Positions 28,479-39,017 are shown, numbered from the stretch's first letter. The stretch is 64,000 bases of DNA from Pectobacterium wasabiae CFBP 3304 (GCF_001742185.1 NZ_CP015750.1:3348001-3412000), one strand, 5' to 3'. A program made the numbers and translations. The notes: generated from the letters alone by a model not told the origin.

Positions 28479-28819
28479 GCAATGCTTCTGCGTTAGGACG
28501 CAATGGCGTACACGATTGGTTACTGATTCGCGCTTCCGCCATCGTCATTGTTCTGTATGTGATTTATATTATTGGTTTTATTGCTACGGCTGGCGACATC
28601 ACTTATGAAATCTGGCGTGGTTTCTTCGCGATGGCTCTCACCAAAGTATTCACACTGCTAACGTTATTTTCCATTCTGGTTCATGCCTGGATAGGGATGT
28701 GGCAAGTGCTGACCGACTACATTAAACCGCTGGCCTTACGCCTGACTTTACAGTTGGCAATTGTGGTAGCGCTGTTGGTGTACGTCATTTATGGAACTGT
28801 TGTGGTGTGGGGTGCGTGA
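28472..28819 (+). CDS. sdhD: Succinate dehydrogenase membrane anchor SdhD
   Basis: Second membrane anchor of complex II. 115 residues with three helices: [20 protein letters not shown] leads into the first, then [20 protein letters not shown], which contains the haem/quinone-site His and downstream Asp-Tyr (VLTDYIKP), and the final [22 protein letters not shown] overlaps the end of sdhC; the TGA overlaps the sdhA ATG (TGATG), implying coupled synthesis. Confidence 0.96.
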   Translation: MVSNASALGRNGVHDWLLIRASAIVIVLYVIYIIGFIATAGDITYEIWRGFFAMALTKVFTLLTLFSILVHAWIGMWQVLTDYIKPLALRLTLQLAIVVALLVYVIYGTVVVWGA

Positions 28820-30585
28820 TGAATTTGCCAGTCAGAGAATTTGATGCAGTGGTTGTGGGTGCGGGTGGCGCAGGTATGCGTGCCGCGCTACAAATCTCCC
28901 AAATGGGCCAGTCCTGTGCCCTATTATCGAAAGTGTTCCCAACCCGTTCTCATACTGTATCCGCGCAGGGCGGTATTACCGTTGCGTTGGGTAATACCCA
29001 TGAGGATAACTGGGAATGGCATATGTATGACACCGTCAAAGGGTCGGATTACATTGGCGATCAGGACGCAATTGAATATATGTGTAAAACCGGCCCGGAA
29101 GCGATTCTGGAACTGGAACACATGGGGTTGCCGTTCTCCCGTCTGGACGATGGCAGCATTTATCAGCGTCCGTTTGGTGGTCAATCCAAGAATTTTGGCG
29201 GTGAGCAGGCTGCGCGTACTGCCGCAGCCGCTGACCGTACCGGCCATGCGCTGCTGCACACGCTGTATCAGCAGAACCTGAAAAATCACACCACTATTTT
29301 CTCCGAGTGGTACGCCCTCGATCTGGTGAAAAATCAGGATGGTGCGGTTGTCGGCTGTACGGCGATCTGTATCGAAACCGGTGAAGTTGTCTACTTCAAA
29401 GCGAAGGCTACCGTGCTAGCAACCGGCGGCGCGGGCCGTATCTACCAGTCCACCACCAATGCGCACATTAATACTGGCGACGGTGTGGGCATGGCATTGC
29501 GTGCCGGTGTTCCGTTACAGGACATGGAAATGTGGCAGTTCCACCCAACCGGTATTGCTGGTGCGGGTGTGCTGGTAACCGAAGGCTGTCGTGGTGAAGG
29601 CGGCTATCTGCTGAATAAGCACGGTGAGCGTTTCATGGAACGCTATGCACCAAACGCGAAAGATCTGGCCGGCCGTGATGTGGTTGCTCGTTCTATCATG
29701 ATCGAAATTCGTGAAGGCCGTGGCTGTGAGGGTCCATGGGGACCGCACGCCAAGCTGAAGCTGGATCATCTGGGTAAAGACGTTCTGGAATCTCGCCTGC
29801 CGGGTATTTTGGAATTGTCGCGCACGTTTGCTCACGTCGATCCGGTGAAAGAGCCAATTCCAGTAATCCCAACCTGCCACTACATGATGGGCGGTATCCC
29901 GACCAAAGTGAGTGGTCAGGCGTTGACGGTGAATGAGAAAGGCGAAGATGTGGTGATTCCAGGGCTGTTTGCCGTGGGGGAAATTGCCTGCGTATCGGTC
30001 CATGGTGCTAACCGTCTGGGGGGTAACTCGCTGCTTGACCTGGTGGTATTCGGTCGCTCGGCCGGACTTCACCTGAAAGAATCTCTGGAAGAGCAGGGCG
30101 AAAGCCGTGATGCCAGCGAATCCGATATTGAAGCGTCGCTCGACCGCATGAATCGTTGGAACAATACCCGTTCCGGTGAAGATCCGGTTGAAATCCGCAA
30201 GGCGCTGCAATCCTGTATGCAGAATAACTTCTCGGTATTCCGTGAAGGCGATGCGATGGCGAAAGGATTGGAAGAGCTGAAAGTGATCCGTGAGCGCCTG
30301 AAAGACGCGCGTCTGGATGACACATCAAGCGAGTTCAACACCCAGCGCATTGAGTGTCTGGAATTGGATAACCTGATGGAAACGGCTTATGCAACGGCAG
30401 TTTCTGCTAACTTCCGTACCGAAAGTCGTGGGGCGCATAGTCGCTTCGATTACCCAGAGCGTGACGATGAAAATTGGTTGTGCCATTCGTTATATCTGCC
30501 GCAAACCGACAGCATGACGCGCCGTGAGGTGAACATGCAGCCTAAACTGCGTCCGGCGTTCCCGCCGAAAATACGTACTTATTAA
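28819..30585 (+). CDS. sdhA: Succinate dehydrogenase flavoprotein subunit SdhA
   Basis: Catalytic flavoprotein of complex II, oxidising succinate to fumarate. 588 residues, as in E. coli. The N-terminal dinucleotide motif is [15 protein letters not shown], and [16 protein letters not shown] contains the His (about 45) that covalently binds FAD. The substrate site contains [20 protein letters not shown] and the capping-domain Arg region; the C-terminus carries [18 protein letters not shown] 28819 was chosen over the GTG at 28807 because of the family N-terminus and the overlap with sdhD. Confidence 0.98.
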   Translation: MNLPVREFDAVVVGAGGAGMRAALQISQMGQSCALLSKVFPTRSHTVSAQGGITVALGNTHEDNWEWHMYDTVKGSDYIGDQDAIEYMCKTGPEAILELEHMGLPFSRLDDGSIYQRPFGGQSKNFGGEQAARTAAAADRTGHALLHTLYQQNLKNHTTIFSEWYALDLVKNQDGAVVGCTAICIETGEVVYFKAKATVLATGGAGRIYQSTTNAHINTGDGVGMALRAGVPLQDMEMWQFHPTGIAGAGVLVTEGCRGEGGYLLNKHGERFMERYAPNAKDLAGRDVVARSIMIEIREGRGCEGPWGPHAKLKLDHLGKDVLESRLPGILELSRTFAHVDPVKEPIPVIPTCHYMMGGIPTKVSGQALTVNEKGEDVVIPGLFAVGEIACVSVHGANRLGGNSLLDLVVFGRSAGLHLKESLEEQGESRDASESDIEASLDRMNRWNNTRSGEDPVEIRKALQSCMQNNFSVFREGDAMAKGLEELKVIRERLKDARLDDTSSEFNTQRIECLELDNLMETAYATAVSANFRTESRGAHSRFDYPERDDENWLCHSLYLPQTDSMTRREVNMQPKLRPAFPPKIRTY

Positions 30586-30601
30586 TTGCGGAGATCAAAC
30601 G

Positions 30602-31318
30602 ATGAAACTCGAATTTTCCATTTATCGTTACAACCCGGATGTTGACGATGCGCCGCGGATGCAGGATTACCAGTTAGAGGCGGAAGAAGGCCGCGACATG
30701 ATGCTGTTGGATGCGCTGATGTTGCTGAAAGAACAAGATCCAACGCTTTCATTCCGTCGCTCCTGCCGTGAAGGCGTCTGTGGCTCCGACGGCGTTAACA
30801 TGAACGGCAAAAATGGCTTGGCTTGTATTACGCCGGTTTCCGCGTTACAGCGCGGAAAGAGCAAAATTGTTATCCGTCCTTTACCAGGATTACCGGTTGT
30901 GCGTGATTTGGTAGTGGACATGGGACAGTTCTATGCTCAATATGAGAAAATAAAGCCTTACCTGTTGAATAATGGGAAAAATCCACCGGCGCGTGAGCAT
31001 CTGCAATCGCCTGAACAACGTGCCAAGCTGGATGGGTTGTATGAATGTATTATGTGTGCCTGCTGTTCAACGTCTTGTCCGTCGTTCTGGTGGAACCCAG
31101 ACAAGTTCGTTGGGCCTGCGGGGCTGCTGGCGGCTTACCGTTTTCTGATTGACAGTCGTGATACGGAAACCACGCCACGGTTGGACGATCTGGACGATGC
31201 ATTCAGCGTTTTCCGCTGCCACGGTATCATGAACTGCGTCAGCGTCTGTCCGAAAGGGCTGAACCCGACGAAGGCTATCGGCCATATTAAATCGATGCTG
31301 TTGCACCGCAGCGCGTAA
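30602..31318 (+). CDS. sdhB: Succinate dehydrogenase iron-sulfur subunit SdhB
   Basis: Electron-transfer subunit between SdhA flavin and ubiquinone. 238 residues. The [2Fe-2S] Cys are in SCREGVCGSDGVNMNGKNG followed by LAC, the [4Fe-4S] Cys in CIMCACCSTSCPSFWW, and the [3Fe-4S] Cys in CHGIMNCVSVCPKGLNP. It starts 16 bases after sdhA with a GGAG site and ends the sdhCDAB block. Confidence 0.98.
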   Translation: MKLEFSIYRYNPDVDDAPRMQDYQLEAEEGRDMMLLDALMLLKEQDPTLSFRRSCREGVCGSDGVNMNGKNGLACITPVSALQRGKSKIVIRPLPGLPVVRDLVVDMGQFYAQYEKIKPYLLNNGKNPPAREHLQSPEQRAKLDGLYECIMCACCSTSCPSFWWNPDKFVGPAGLLAAYRFLIDSRDTETTPRLDDLDDAFSVFRCHGIMNCVSVCPKGLNPTKAIGHIKSMLLHRSA

Positions 31319-31413
31319 CGGATAGCCATTACATAACGCGTTATTGCATAAAGAGTTAAGTAGTAAACATGTATCTCCCTCTGGAGTTGCTATTCTTCAG
31401 AGGGAGCGCAGGA

Positions 31414-31459
31414 AACCTTTAAAAACCGGCTTGCGCGCCAGAACCGGTTTTTAAAGGTT
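31414..31459 (+). terminator. Large hairpin in the sdhB-sucA gap (possible attenuator)
   Basis: AACCTTTAAAAACCGG (31414-31429) and its exact complement CCGGTTTTTAAAGGTT (31444-31459) form a 16-base-pair stem with a 14-base loop. The right arm holds T5 but no T-run follows. In the 275-base sdhB-sucA gap it could partly terminate or direct processing of the sdh-suc transcript. No gene lies in this gap. Confidence 0.5.
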
Positions 31460-31489
31460 CCTTAGGGGGATGGATACTCTAAGCACGTA

Positions 31490-31524
31490 CCGATTGTACG
31501 ACAAGTGAACCGTTTGTACGGCAA
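31490..31524 (+). repeat. Two 15-bp direct repeats upstream of sucA
   Basis: CCGATTGTACGACAA (31490-31504) and CCGTTTGTACGGCAA (31510-31524) match at 13 of 15 positions and start 20 bases apart, i.e. about two helical turns. They lie about 70-100 bases upstream of sucA, a suitable place for a regulator dimer or for a sucA promoter whose -35 overlaps the second copy. Confidence 0.5.
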
Positions 31525-31593
31525 ACGATATACGGACACTAATTACATGTTAACCACGGCGAAAACTGAAGCTTATTAGCTTAAGGGATCATA

Positions 31594-34401
31594 ATGCAGA
31601 ACGGCGCGATGAAGGCCTGGCTGGATTCCTCCTATTTGGCGGGTGCGAATCAGTCCTACATAGAGCAACTCTATGAAGATTTTTTAACCGATCCTGACTC
31701 GATCGAACATAGCTGGCGCTCGATCTTCCAGCAACTGCCTACGAGCGGGGTCAAACCGGATCAACTCCATTCCAAAACGCGCGACTATTTCCGCCGTCTG
31801 GCGAAAGACTCTTCGCGCTTTACCTCATCAGTCACCGATCCCGATATTGATGTCAAGCAGGTCAAGGTATTGCAACTGATCAATGCATTCCGCTTCCGTG
31901 GACATCAGCAGGCTAATCTGGACCCGATTTTCCTGCGTCCTCAGGAACCGGTTGCAGAGTTGGATCTGGATTATCATAACCTGACTCAGGATGACCTACA
32001 GGAATCCTTCAACGTGGGGTCTTTTGCCATCGGCAAAGACACCATGAAGCTGGAAGAGCTGTATGACGCGCTGAAACGCACCTATTGCGGTTCTATCGGT
32101 GCGGAATATATGCATATCACCAGCACGGAAGAGAAACGTTGGATCCAGCAACGTATTGAATCGGTAACCGGTCAGCCGTCATTTACGGTAGAAGAAAAGC
32201 GCCGTTTCCTGCAAGAGTTAACCGCAGCGGAAGGGCTTGAACGGTATCTGGGAGCCAAATATCCTGGCGCCAAGCGTTTCTCGCTGGAAGGCGGTGATGC
32301 ACTGGTTCCGATGCTGAAAGAACTGATTCGCCATGCGGGTGCAAACGATACGCGTGAAGTGGTATTGGGGATGGCACACCGTGGCCGCCTTAACGTGCTG
32401 ATCAACGTATTGGGTAAAAAATCTCAGGATCTGTTCGACGAATTTGCTGGTAAGCATAAAGAGCACCTGGGTACAGGTGACGTTAAATATCACCAAGGTT
32501 TCTCGTCTGAATTTGAGACTGCTGGTGGTCTGGTACACTTGGCGCTGGCGTTCAACCCTTCGCATCTGGAGATCGTTAGCCCGGTTGTGACGGGATCGGT
32601 TCGCGCGCGTCTTGACCGCCTGAATAGCCAGAGTGGTCCACGTGTGTTGCCGATCACCATTCACGGCGATGCAGCAGTCAGTGGGCAGGGCGTGGTCCAG
32701 GAACTGTTGAATATGTCGACAGTGCGTGGTTATGAAGTGGGCGGTACGCTGCGTATTGTTATTAACAACCGTATTGGCTTCACGACGTCTAACCCGCTGG
32801 ATATCCGTTCCACCGAATACTGTACCGATATCGGTAAAATGGTGCAGGCACCGATTTTCCACGTTAATGCAGACGATCCGGAAGCCGTAGCGTTTGTTAC
32901 GCGTCTGGCGCTGGATTTCCGTAACGCCTTCAAGCGCGATGTGTTCATCGATTTGATTTGTTATCGTCGTCATGGCCATAACGAAGCTGATGAGCCAAGC
33001 GCAACGCAGCCGATGATGTACCAGAAGATCAAAAAACATCCGACGCCGCGTAAGGTGTATGCCGACCGTCTGGAACAGAATAAAACCATCACGTTGGAAG
33101 ACGCCACCGAAATGGTCAATCTGTACCGCGATGCGCTGGATGCAGGCGAATGCGTGGTGGAAGAATGGCGTGAGATGGATATGCAGTCCTTTACCTGGAC
33201 GCCGTATCTGAACCATGAGTGGGATGAACCTTATCCGCACGCAACGGAAATGAAACGTTTACAGGAACTGGCGAAGCGTATCAGTGAAGTGCCGGAAGGG
33301 ATTGACGTTCATCCTCGCGTTGCCAAAGTTTATGCTGACCGTGCCGAAATGGCCGCTGGCAACAAACCTTTCGACTGGGGTGGGGCAGAAACGCTGGCCT
33401 ACGCTACGCTGGTTGATGAAGGGATCCCGATTCGTTTGTCTGGTGAAGACAGCGGTCGCGGTACGTTCTTCCATCGCCATGCTGTCGTGCATAACCAGAA
33501 AAACGGTTCCAGCTATACGCCGTTGAATCATGTGCATAACGGACAGGGCGAGTTTAACGTCTGGGACTCCGTGCTGTCAGAAGAAGCGATACTGGCGTTT
33601 GAATACGGCTATGCAACCGCAGAGCCGCGCACGCTGACTATCTGGGAAGCGCAGTTTGGTGACTTTGCCAACGGTGCTCAGGTGGTGATCGACCAGTTCA
33701 TTAGTTCCGGTGAGCAGAAGTGGGGCCGGATGTGTGGTCTGGTGATGCTGCTGCCGCATGGTTACGAAGGGCAAGGTCCGGAGCACTCGTCAGCCAGACT
33801 GGAGCGCTATCTGCAACTGTGCGCTGAACAAAATATGCAGGTCTGTATTCCGTCAACACCGGCGCAGGTTTATCACATGCTTCGCCGTCAGGCGCTGCGC
33901 GGTATGCGCCGTCCGCTGGTGGTCATGTCGCCAAAATCTCTGTTACGCCATCCGCTGGCGATCTCTTCACTGGATGAACTGGCAAAGGGTTCTTTCCAGC
34001 CAGCGATTGGTGAAGTAGAAGAATTAGATCCAGCAGCCGTGAAGCGTGTCGTGCTTTGTTCCGGTAAGGTCTACTATGATTTGCTGGAACAGCGCCGTAA
34101 GAACGAGCAAAAAGATGTCGCGATCGTCCGTATCGAACAGCTTTATCCGTTCCCGCATCAGGCTGTTCAAGCTGCATTGGAATCTTTTGCCCATGTTCAC
34201 GATTTCGTGTGGTGTCAGGAAGAGCCGCTGAATCAGGGAGCCTGGTATTGCAGTCAGCACCATTTCCGTGAAGTGATTCCGTTTGGGGCTTCTTTACGTT
34301 ACGCAGGACGCCCGGCGTCTGCATCACCCGCCGTTGGCTATATGTCCGTACACCAGAAACAACAGAAAGATCTGGTCGATGACGCGCTGAACGTTGATTA
34401 A
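31594..34401 (+). CDS. sucA: 2-oxoglutarate dehydrogenase E1 component
   Basis: Thiamine-diphosphate-dependent decarboxylase of the 2-oxoglutarate dehydrogenase complex. 935 residues (E. coli 933). The N-terminal segment MQNGAMKAWLDSSYLAGANQ contacts E2. TPP and substrate motifs include EVVLGMAHRGRLNVLINVLG, ITIHGDAAVSGQGVVQELLN, INNRIGFTTSNPLD, RRHGHNEADEPSATQP and SGEDSGRGTFFHRHAV. ATG follows AAGGGAT. sucB follows 15 bases downstream. Confidence 0.98.
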   Translation: MQNGAMKAWLDSSYLAGANQSYIEQLYEDFLTDPDSIEHSWRSIFQQLPTSGVKPDQLHSKTRDYFRRLAKDSSRFTSSVTDPDIDVKQVKVLQLINAFRFRGHQQANLDPIFLRPQEPVAELDLDYHNLTQDDLQESFNVGSFAIGKDTMKLEELYDALKRTYCGSIGAEYMHITSTEEKRWIQQRIESVTGQPSFTVEEKRRFLQELTAAEGLERYLGAKYPGAKRFSLEGGDALVPMLKELIRHAGANDTREVVLGMAHRGRLNVLINVLGKKSQDLFDEFAGKHKEHLGTGDVKYHQGFSSEFETAGGLVHLALAFNPSHLEIVSPVVTGSVRARLDRLNSQSGPRVLPITIHGDAAVSGQGVVQELLNMSTVRGYEVGGTLRIVINNRIGFTTSNPLDIRSTEYCTDIGKMVQAPIFHVNADDPEAVAFVTRLALDFRNAFKRDVFIDLICYRRHGHNEADEPSATQPMMYQKIKKHPTPRKVYADRLEQNKTITLEDATEMVNLYRDALDAGECVVEEWREMDMQSFTWTPYLNHEWDEPYPHATEMKRLQELAKRISEVPEGIDVHPRVAKVYADRAEMAAGNKPFDWGGAETLAYATLVDEGIPIRLSGEDSGRGTFFHRHAVVHNQKNGSSYTPLNHVHNGQGEFNVWDSVLSEEAILAFEYGYATAEPRTLTIWEAQFGDFANGAQVVIDQFISSGEQKWGRMCGLVMLLPHGYEGQGPEHSSARLERYLQLCAEQNMQVCIPSTPAQVYHMLRRQALRGMRRPLVVMSPKSLLRHPLAISSLDELAKGSFQPAIGEVEELDPAAVKRVVLCSGKVYYDLLEQRRKNEQKDVAIVRIEQLYPFPHQAVQAALESFAHVHDFVWCQEEPLNQGAWYCSQHHFREVIPFGASLRYAGRPASASPAVGYMSVHQKQQKDLVDDALNVD

Positions 34402-34416
34402 ATAAAAGGATAGATA

Positions 34417-35643
34417 ATGAGTAGCGTAGATATTCTTGTACCCGACCTGCCTGAATCTGTCGCTGACGCCACCGTTGCAACCTGGCATAAAAAACCAGGC
34501 GATAGCGTCCAGCGTGATGAAGTATTGGTTGAAATTGAAACTGACAAAGTGGTGCTGGAGGTTCCTGCCTCTGAAGCGGGTATTCTGGATGCCGTGCTGG
34601 AAGAGGAAGGGGCGACCGTAACGTCTCGCCAGCTTCTGGGCCGCATTCGCCGTGGCGATAGCTCCGGTAAAGAAACCAGCGAGAAATCGCAGAGTAAAGA
34701 ATCGACACCGGCACAGCGTCATACCGCTGGTCTGGAAGAAGAGAACAGCGACGCGCTTAGCCCAGCTATCCGCCGCCTGATTGCAGAGCACGATCTCGAT
34801 GCTTCAACGATTAAAGGCAGCGGCGTGGGTGGTCGAATTACCCGTGAAGACGTAGATAAACATTTGGCTGCTCAGAAGAAAGATTCTGGTAAAGCGGCTA
34901 AATCTGAGGCTCCGGCGACTTCTCCTGCACCGGCTCTGGGTGCGCGTAGCGAAAAACGTGTACCGATGACGCGCCTGCGTAAGCGTGTTGCTGAGCGTCT
35001 GCTGGAAGCGAAAAACAGCACCGCAATGTTGACGACGTTTAACGAAATCAACATGCAGCCGATCATGGATTTGCGCAAGCAATACGGTGAAGCGTTTGAG
35101 AAACGCCACGGTGTGCGTCTGGGCTTCATGTCCTTCTACATCAAGGCTGTCGTTGAAGCGCTGAAACGTTACCCTGAAGTAAATGCCTCCATTGATGGCG
35201 AAGATGTGGTTTACCACAACTACTTCGATGTCAGCATTGCGGTTTCTACTCCGCGTGGTCTGGTCACGCCAGTGCTGCGTGATGTTGATGCGCTGGGTAT
35301 GGCCGACATCGAGAAGCGCATCAAAGAACTGGCCGTGAAAGGCCGTGATGGCAAACTGACGGTTGAAGAACTGCTGGGTGGTAACTTCACGATTACCAAT
35401 GGCGGTGTCTTTGGTTCTCTGATGTCTACTCCGATCATCAACCCACCGCAGAGTGCGATTTTGGGTATGCATGCCATTAAAGATCGCCCGATGGCAGTTG
35501 ATGGTCAGGTCGTTATCCTACCGATGATGTATCTGGCGCTGTCTTACGATCACCGCTTGGTCGATGGCCGTGAGTCCGTTGGCTTCCTCGTGACGGTGAA
35601 AGAGATGTTGGAAGATCCAGCGCGTCTGCTGTTGGACGTTTAG
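34417..35643 (+). CDS. sucB: Dihydrolipoyllysine succinyltransferase (E2)
   Basis: E2 core of the 2-oxoglutarate dehydrogenase complex, transferring succinyl groups to CoA. 408 residues. The lipoyl domain (about 1-78) carries lipoylated Lys44 in [13 protein letters not shown]; the peripheral E1/E3-binding domain (about 110-150) contains [20 protein letters not shown] followed by [11 protein letters not shown]; the C-terminal catalytic domain ends with [16 protein letters not shown], which has the catalytic His and Asp. An Ala/Pro-rich linker joins the last two domains. Confidence 0.98.
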   Translation: MSSVDILVPDLPESVADATVATWHKKPGDSVQRDEVLVEIETDKVVLEVPASEAGILDAVLEEEGATVTSRQLLGRIRRGDSSGKETSEKSQSKESTPAQRHTAGLEEENSDALSPAIRRLIAEHDLDASTIKGSGVGGRITREDVDKHLAAQKKDSGKAAKSEAPATSPAPALGARSEKRVPMTRLRKRVAERLLEAKNSTAMLTTFNEINMQPIMDLRKQYGEAFEKRHGVRLGFMSFYIKAVVEALKRYPEVNASIDGEDVVYHNYFDVSIAVSTPRGLVTPVLRDVDALGMADIEKRIKELAVKGRDGKLTVEELLGGNFTITNGGVFGSLMSTPIINPPQSAILGMHAIKDRPMAVDGQVVILPMMYLALSYDHRLVDGRESVGFLVTVKEMLEDPARLLLDV

Positions 35644-35664
35644 TCCGATAGCTAGCGCCTTCTC

Positions 35665-35697
35665 TCGGGCGGATAACCCTGACGGTTTTCCGCCCGA
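35665..35697 (+). other. Hairpin in the sucB-sucC gap
   Basis: TCGGGCGG / CCGCCCGA, an 8-base-pair stem with a 17-base loop, lies 21 bases after the sucB stop in a 200-base gap. No T-run follows, so it is more likely an RNA processing or stability element than a terminator; the remainder of the gap has no gene. Confidence 0.4.
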
Positions 35698-35843
35698 AAT
35701 ATAGATTATGTGCTATGCAGGCCGTTTTTTCTCAACGGCGTTATCCAAATATATCAGAGAGTTTATGACGCTTTTTTCTACCGAAAAGTCGGTGATGAAA
35801 GTCGTCTGCCGACTTATCTCCAAACCTAAATGGATAGAACATC

Positions 35844-37010
35844 ATGAATTTACACGAGTATCAGGCAAAACAACTCTTTGCTCGATATGGTTTACCGGCA
35901 CCGACCGGCTATGCCTGTACTACACCGCGTGAAGCAGAAGAAGCCGCATCTAAGATTGGCTCGGGTCCGTGGGTTGTAAAATGTCAGGTTCACGCAGGCG
36001 GTCGCGGTAAAGCGGGCGGCGTTAAAGTGGTCAGTAACAAAGAAGACATTCGCGCTTTTGCTGAAAACTGGCTGGGTAAGAAACTCGTTACTTACCAAAC
36101 TGACGCACAGGGTCAACCGGTTCATCAGATTCTGGTTGAAGCGGCAACTGATATCGACAAAGAGCTTTATTTGGGCGCAGTTGTTGACCGTGGCACGCGT
36201 CGCGTGGTGTTCATGGCGTCCACCGAAGGTGGCGTAGAAATTGAAAAAGTGGCGGAAGAGACGCCGGAACTGATCCATAAAGCGGCCATCGATCCGCTGG
36301 TAGGCCCACAGCCTTATCAGGGGCGTGAGCTGGCTTTCAAACTGGGTCTGAGCGGCAAGCAAGTTGCCCAGTTCACCAAAATTTTCATGGGCCTGGCGGC
36401 GCTGTTTCTTGAGCGCGATCTGGCGCTGGTCGAAATCAACCCGCTGGTTATCACCAAGCAGGGCGATCTGATCTGTTTGGATGGCAAACTGGGCGCGGAC
36501 GGCAATGCGCTGTTCCGTCAGCCTGAACTGCGTGAAATGCGTGACCCAAGCCAGGAAGACTCCCGTGAAGCACATGCGGCACAGTGGGAACTGAACTATG
36601 TTGCACTGGACGGCAACATTGGCTGTATGGTGAACGGTGCGGGTTTGGCGATGGGCACCATGGACATCGTGAAGCTACACGGCGGTTCTCCTGCTAACTT
36701 CCTTGATGTTGGCGGCGGTGCGACGAAAGAACGTGTTACCGAAGCGTTCAAAATTATCCTGTCTGACGACAAGGTAAAAGCTGTCTTTGTTAACATCTTT
36801 GGTGGCATTGTGCGTTGCGATTTGATCGCTGACGGCATCATCGGCGCGGTAGCTGAAGTGGGTGTGAACGTGCCGGTTGTTGTTCGTCTGGAAGGAAATA
36901 ATGCGGAGCTGGGTGCTAAGAAACTGGCGGATAGCGGCCTGAATATTATCGCCGCGACCAGCCTGACGGGTGCCGCTCAGCAGGTTGTTGCAGCAGTGGA
37001 GGGTAAATAA
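35844..37010 (+). CDS. sucC: Succinyl-CoA synthetase beta subunit
   Basis: ATP-grasp subunit of succinyl-CoA synthetase, the substrate-level phosphorylation step of the TCA cycle. 388 residues, as in E. coli, starting [20 protein letters not shown]. Motifs: [19 protein letters not shown] (nucleotide binding), [19 protein letters not shown] (metal and nucleotide contacts) and [17 protein letters not shown] (contact with the phosphohistidine loop). Its TAA overlaps the sucD ATG (TAATG). Confidence 0.98.
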   Translation: MNLHEYQAKQLFARYGLPAPTGYACTTPREAEEAASKIGSGPWVVKCQVHAGGRGKAGGVKVVSNKEDIRAFAENWLGKKLVTYQTDAQGQPVHQILVEAATDIDKELYLGAVVDRGTRRVVFMASTEGGVEIEKVAEETPELIHKAAIDPLVGPQPYQGRELAFKLGLSGKQVAQFTKIFMGLAALFLERDLALVEINPLVITKQGDLICLDGKLGADGNALFRQPELREMRDPSQEDSREAHAAQWELNYVALDGNIGCMVNGAGLAMGTMDIVKLHGGSPANFLDVGGGATKERVTEAFKIILSDDKVKAVFVNIFGGIVRCDLIADGIIGAVAEVGVNVPVVVRLEGNNAELGAKKLADSGLNIIAATSLTGAAQQVVAAVEGK

Positions 37011-37882
37011 TGTCCATTCTGATTAATAAAAATACCAAAGTTATCTGTCAGGGTTTTACCGGTAGTCAGGGGACATTCCACTCTGAGCAAGCACTTGCTT
37101 ACGGTACACAAATGGTTGGTGGTGTTACGCCGGGTAAAGGCGGCACGGAACATCTGGGTCTGCCCGTATTTAATACGGTGCGTGAAGCGGTAGAAGCGAC
37201 GGGCGCAACGGCATCCGTTATCTACGTTCCTGCTCCGTTCTGTAAAGACTCCATTCTGGAAGCGGTTGACGCAGGTATCGAGCTGATCATCTGTATCACC
37301 GAAGGTATCCCGACGCTGGATATGCTGACGGTGAAAGTGAAGCTCGATCAGAGCGGCGTGCGGATGATCGGTCCGAATTGCCCAGGTGTGATCACGCCGG
37401 GTGAATGTAAGATCGGTATCATGCCGGGCCATATTCACCTGCCGGGTAAAGTCGGTATCGTTTCTCGTTCAGGCACGCTGACGTATGAAGCCGTGAAACA
37501 AACGACCGATGCCGGGCTGGGTCAATCCAGTTGTGTCGGTATCGGTGGTGACCCGATCCCTGGCTCTAACTTCATCGATATTCTGAAGCTGTTTGAACAA
37601 GATCCACAGACTGAAGCCATCGTCATGATCGGTGAAATCGGTGGTACGGCAGAAGAAGAAGCGGCAGCGTACATTAAAGAGCACGTAACGAAGCCGGTTG
37701 TCGGTTACATCGCGGGTGTAACGGCGCCGAAAGGCAAACGTATGGGCCATGCTGGCGCCATCATTGCCGGTGGTAAAGGCACTGCCGATGATAAATTCGC
37801 AGCATTAGAAGAGGCCGGTGTTAAAACCGTCCGTAGTCTGGCCGATATCGGTGATGCTGTAAAAGCGATATTAACGCGTTAA
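37010..37882 (+). CDS. sucD: Succinyl-CoA synthetase alpha subunit
   Basis: CoA-binding, phosphohistidine-bearing subunit. 290 residues (E. coli 289). N-terminal Rossmann motif [19 protein letters not shown], CoA-binding [12 protein letters not shown], and the active-site phosphohistidine in [20 protein letters not shown]. It is the last gene of the sdh-suc series and is followed by a strong terminator. Confidence 0.98.
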   Translation: MSILINKNTKVICQGFTGSQGTFHSEQALAYGTQMVGGVTPGKGGTEHLGLPVFNTVREAVEATGATASVIYVPAPFCKDSILEAVDAGIELIICITEGIPTLDMLTVKVKLDQSGVRMIGPNCPGVITPGECKIGIMPGHIHLPGKVGIVSRSGTLTYEAVKQTTDAGLGQSSCVGIGGDPIPGSNFIDILKLFEQDPQTEAIVMIGEIGGTAEEEAAAYIKEHVTKPVVGYIAGVTAPKGKRMGHAGAIIAGGKGTADDKFAALEEAGVKTVRSLADIGDAVKAILTR

Positions 37883-37905
37883 TTGATTATTTGATGAAAC
37901 ACGCT

Positions 37906-37930
37906 AGCCACCTTCGGGTGGCTTTTTTTT
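37906..37930 (+). terminator. Rho-independent terminator after sucD
   Basis: AGCCACC / GGTGGCT stem with a TTCG tetraloop, followed by a run of T (37924-37930). In E. coli the 3' end of the sdh-suc transcript is processed to the small RNA SdhX (RybD). A similar 3'-derived RNA could end at this hairpin, but I could not recognise its seed. Confidence 0.9.
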
Positions 37931-38327
37931 ATTCAAATTTGGTCACCGAGATAATTGATGCCATTGAGTTGCACATGACTTTTCAGAATTATATTGGATG
38001 TTTATGGAGTCACGATGATTCGATCGATGGTAAGGCTAATTTATTAGCGTTTTTCGCAAATCGTGAAAAAGTATTTATCTATGTTGGTAGTTCTTTAGTT
38101 TGGTCGTGTTTTGTTCAGGTTAATAAAATTGGGAATATTTGGATGGCTTTCTGTCTTAACCCTAATGGTAATGTTTAAGATATCAGTACTGTTAGGTTAA
38201 ATGTTTACCATTCTTTTTTGTCGGCTAAAAGGCCTATGACAATTAGCCTGTTTATCTTTTTACATTTCATTGATTAATCTGAGGGGTAATAAATTCGATA
38301 ACGAACGCTACTACGTGGAGATAATGC
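37931..38327. other. AT-rich gap between sucD terminator and the NarL-type regulator
   Basis: About 400 AT-rich bases, the left border of the accessory block inserted between sucD and cydA. An open frame at 37891-38178 starts inside the sucD terminator and resembles no family, so it was not called. The promoter of the following regulator must lie here but no clear hexamers stand out. Confidence 0.5.
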
Positions 38328-38927
38328 ATGAATGTACTCATGATTGACAGGCAGTCAATATTCATTGAAGGAATGGCATCAGTATTATCACAATTTATTC
38401 CAGATGTGAATGTTCGCGGGCTAAATAATAAAAATGAAATTGATACTACGCTAAATGAATTTCCTGCGACATTAATCTTGCTGGATGGTGATGGGGATAA
38501 AGTGGTAAGCATTGAATTGTTGGATTCATTAGCCTTACACCATCCCGATATTCCGGTAGTCATGCTGATGAATAAATGTCAGCCAACACTGTTGCGGTTG
38601 TTCCTGAACCATCGAGCTATTGCGTTTGTCAGTCGCGACTCACAGCCGGAAACCATTGCCCAGACGCTACGAGCAGCGTCGCTGGGTATGTTCTGCCTGC
38701 CGCAAGAGGGCATTACCTTGCTGGACAACGGGCAAGGTGCTCCGGCCTGCCTGAGTGAACGGCAGCGAGAAATCCTCAAGTTGCTGGCAGCAGGGGAATC
38801 CAATAAACAAATTAGTCGTCGTTTGAATATCAGTGCAGGGACAGTGAAAGCGCATCTGGAGTCGATTTTCCGCCGTCTGAATGTTAATAACCGTACACAA
38901 GCGGCAATGATGTATTCGGATGAGTAG
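38328..38927 (+). CDS. NarL/LuxR-type transcriptional regulator with degenerate receiver
   Basis: A 199-residue protein. Residues 1 to about 120 have the receiver-like pattern (NVLMIDRQSIFIEGMASVL, then LILLDGDGD with Asp53 at the acceptor position). The acidic pair is reduced to Asp7-Arg8, the conserved Thr/Ser is Met81, and the conserved Lys is replaced by Ser102-Arg103. Residues 142-195 form a canonical LuxR helix-turn-helix (LSERQREILKLLAAGESNKQ, then RRLNISAGTVKAHL). No histidine kinase gene is nearby. It probably works without classical phosphorylation. Targets are unknown; the divergent-facing cassette downstream is one possibility. Confidence 0.9.
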   Translation: MNVLMIDRQSIFIEGMASVLSQFIPDVNVRGLNNKNEIDTTLNEFPATLILLDGDGDKVVSIELLDSLALHHPDIPVVMLMNKCQPTLLRLFLNHRAIAFVSRDSQPETIAQTLRAASLGMFCLPQEGITLLDNGQGAPACLSERQREILKLLAAGESNKQISRRLNISAGTVKAHLESIFRRLNVNNRTQAAMMYSDE

Positions 38928-38980
38928 TTCCGATCCAATTTACTTTTCTTAGCTCCAGCCTATGTCTCTTTTCCTGAGCA

Positions 38981-39014
38981 ATAGGAGCATTATACGTGGG
39001 TATAATGCTCCTAT
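38981..39014. terminator. Perfect 15-bp palindromic hairpin between convergent genes
   Basis: ATAGGAGCATTATAC (38981-38995) and its exact complement (39000-39014) flank a GTGG loop. It lies between the convergent regulator and exported-protein genes and is probably a bidirectional terminator, although T-runs are short on both sides. Confidence 0.65.
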
Positions 39015-39017
39015 CGT

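Noticed and set aside
32218..33240. 340-codon frame opposite sucA
   Set aside because: Antisense shadow of sucA; the sense gene is beyond doubt.
37891..38178. 95-codon frame after sucD
   Set aside because: It starts inside the sucD terminator hairpin and resembles no protein family.
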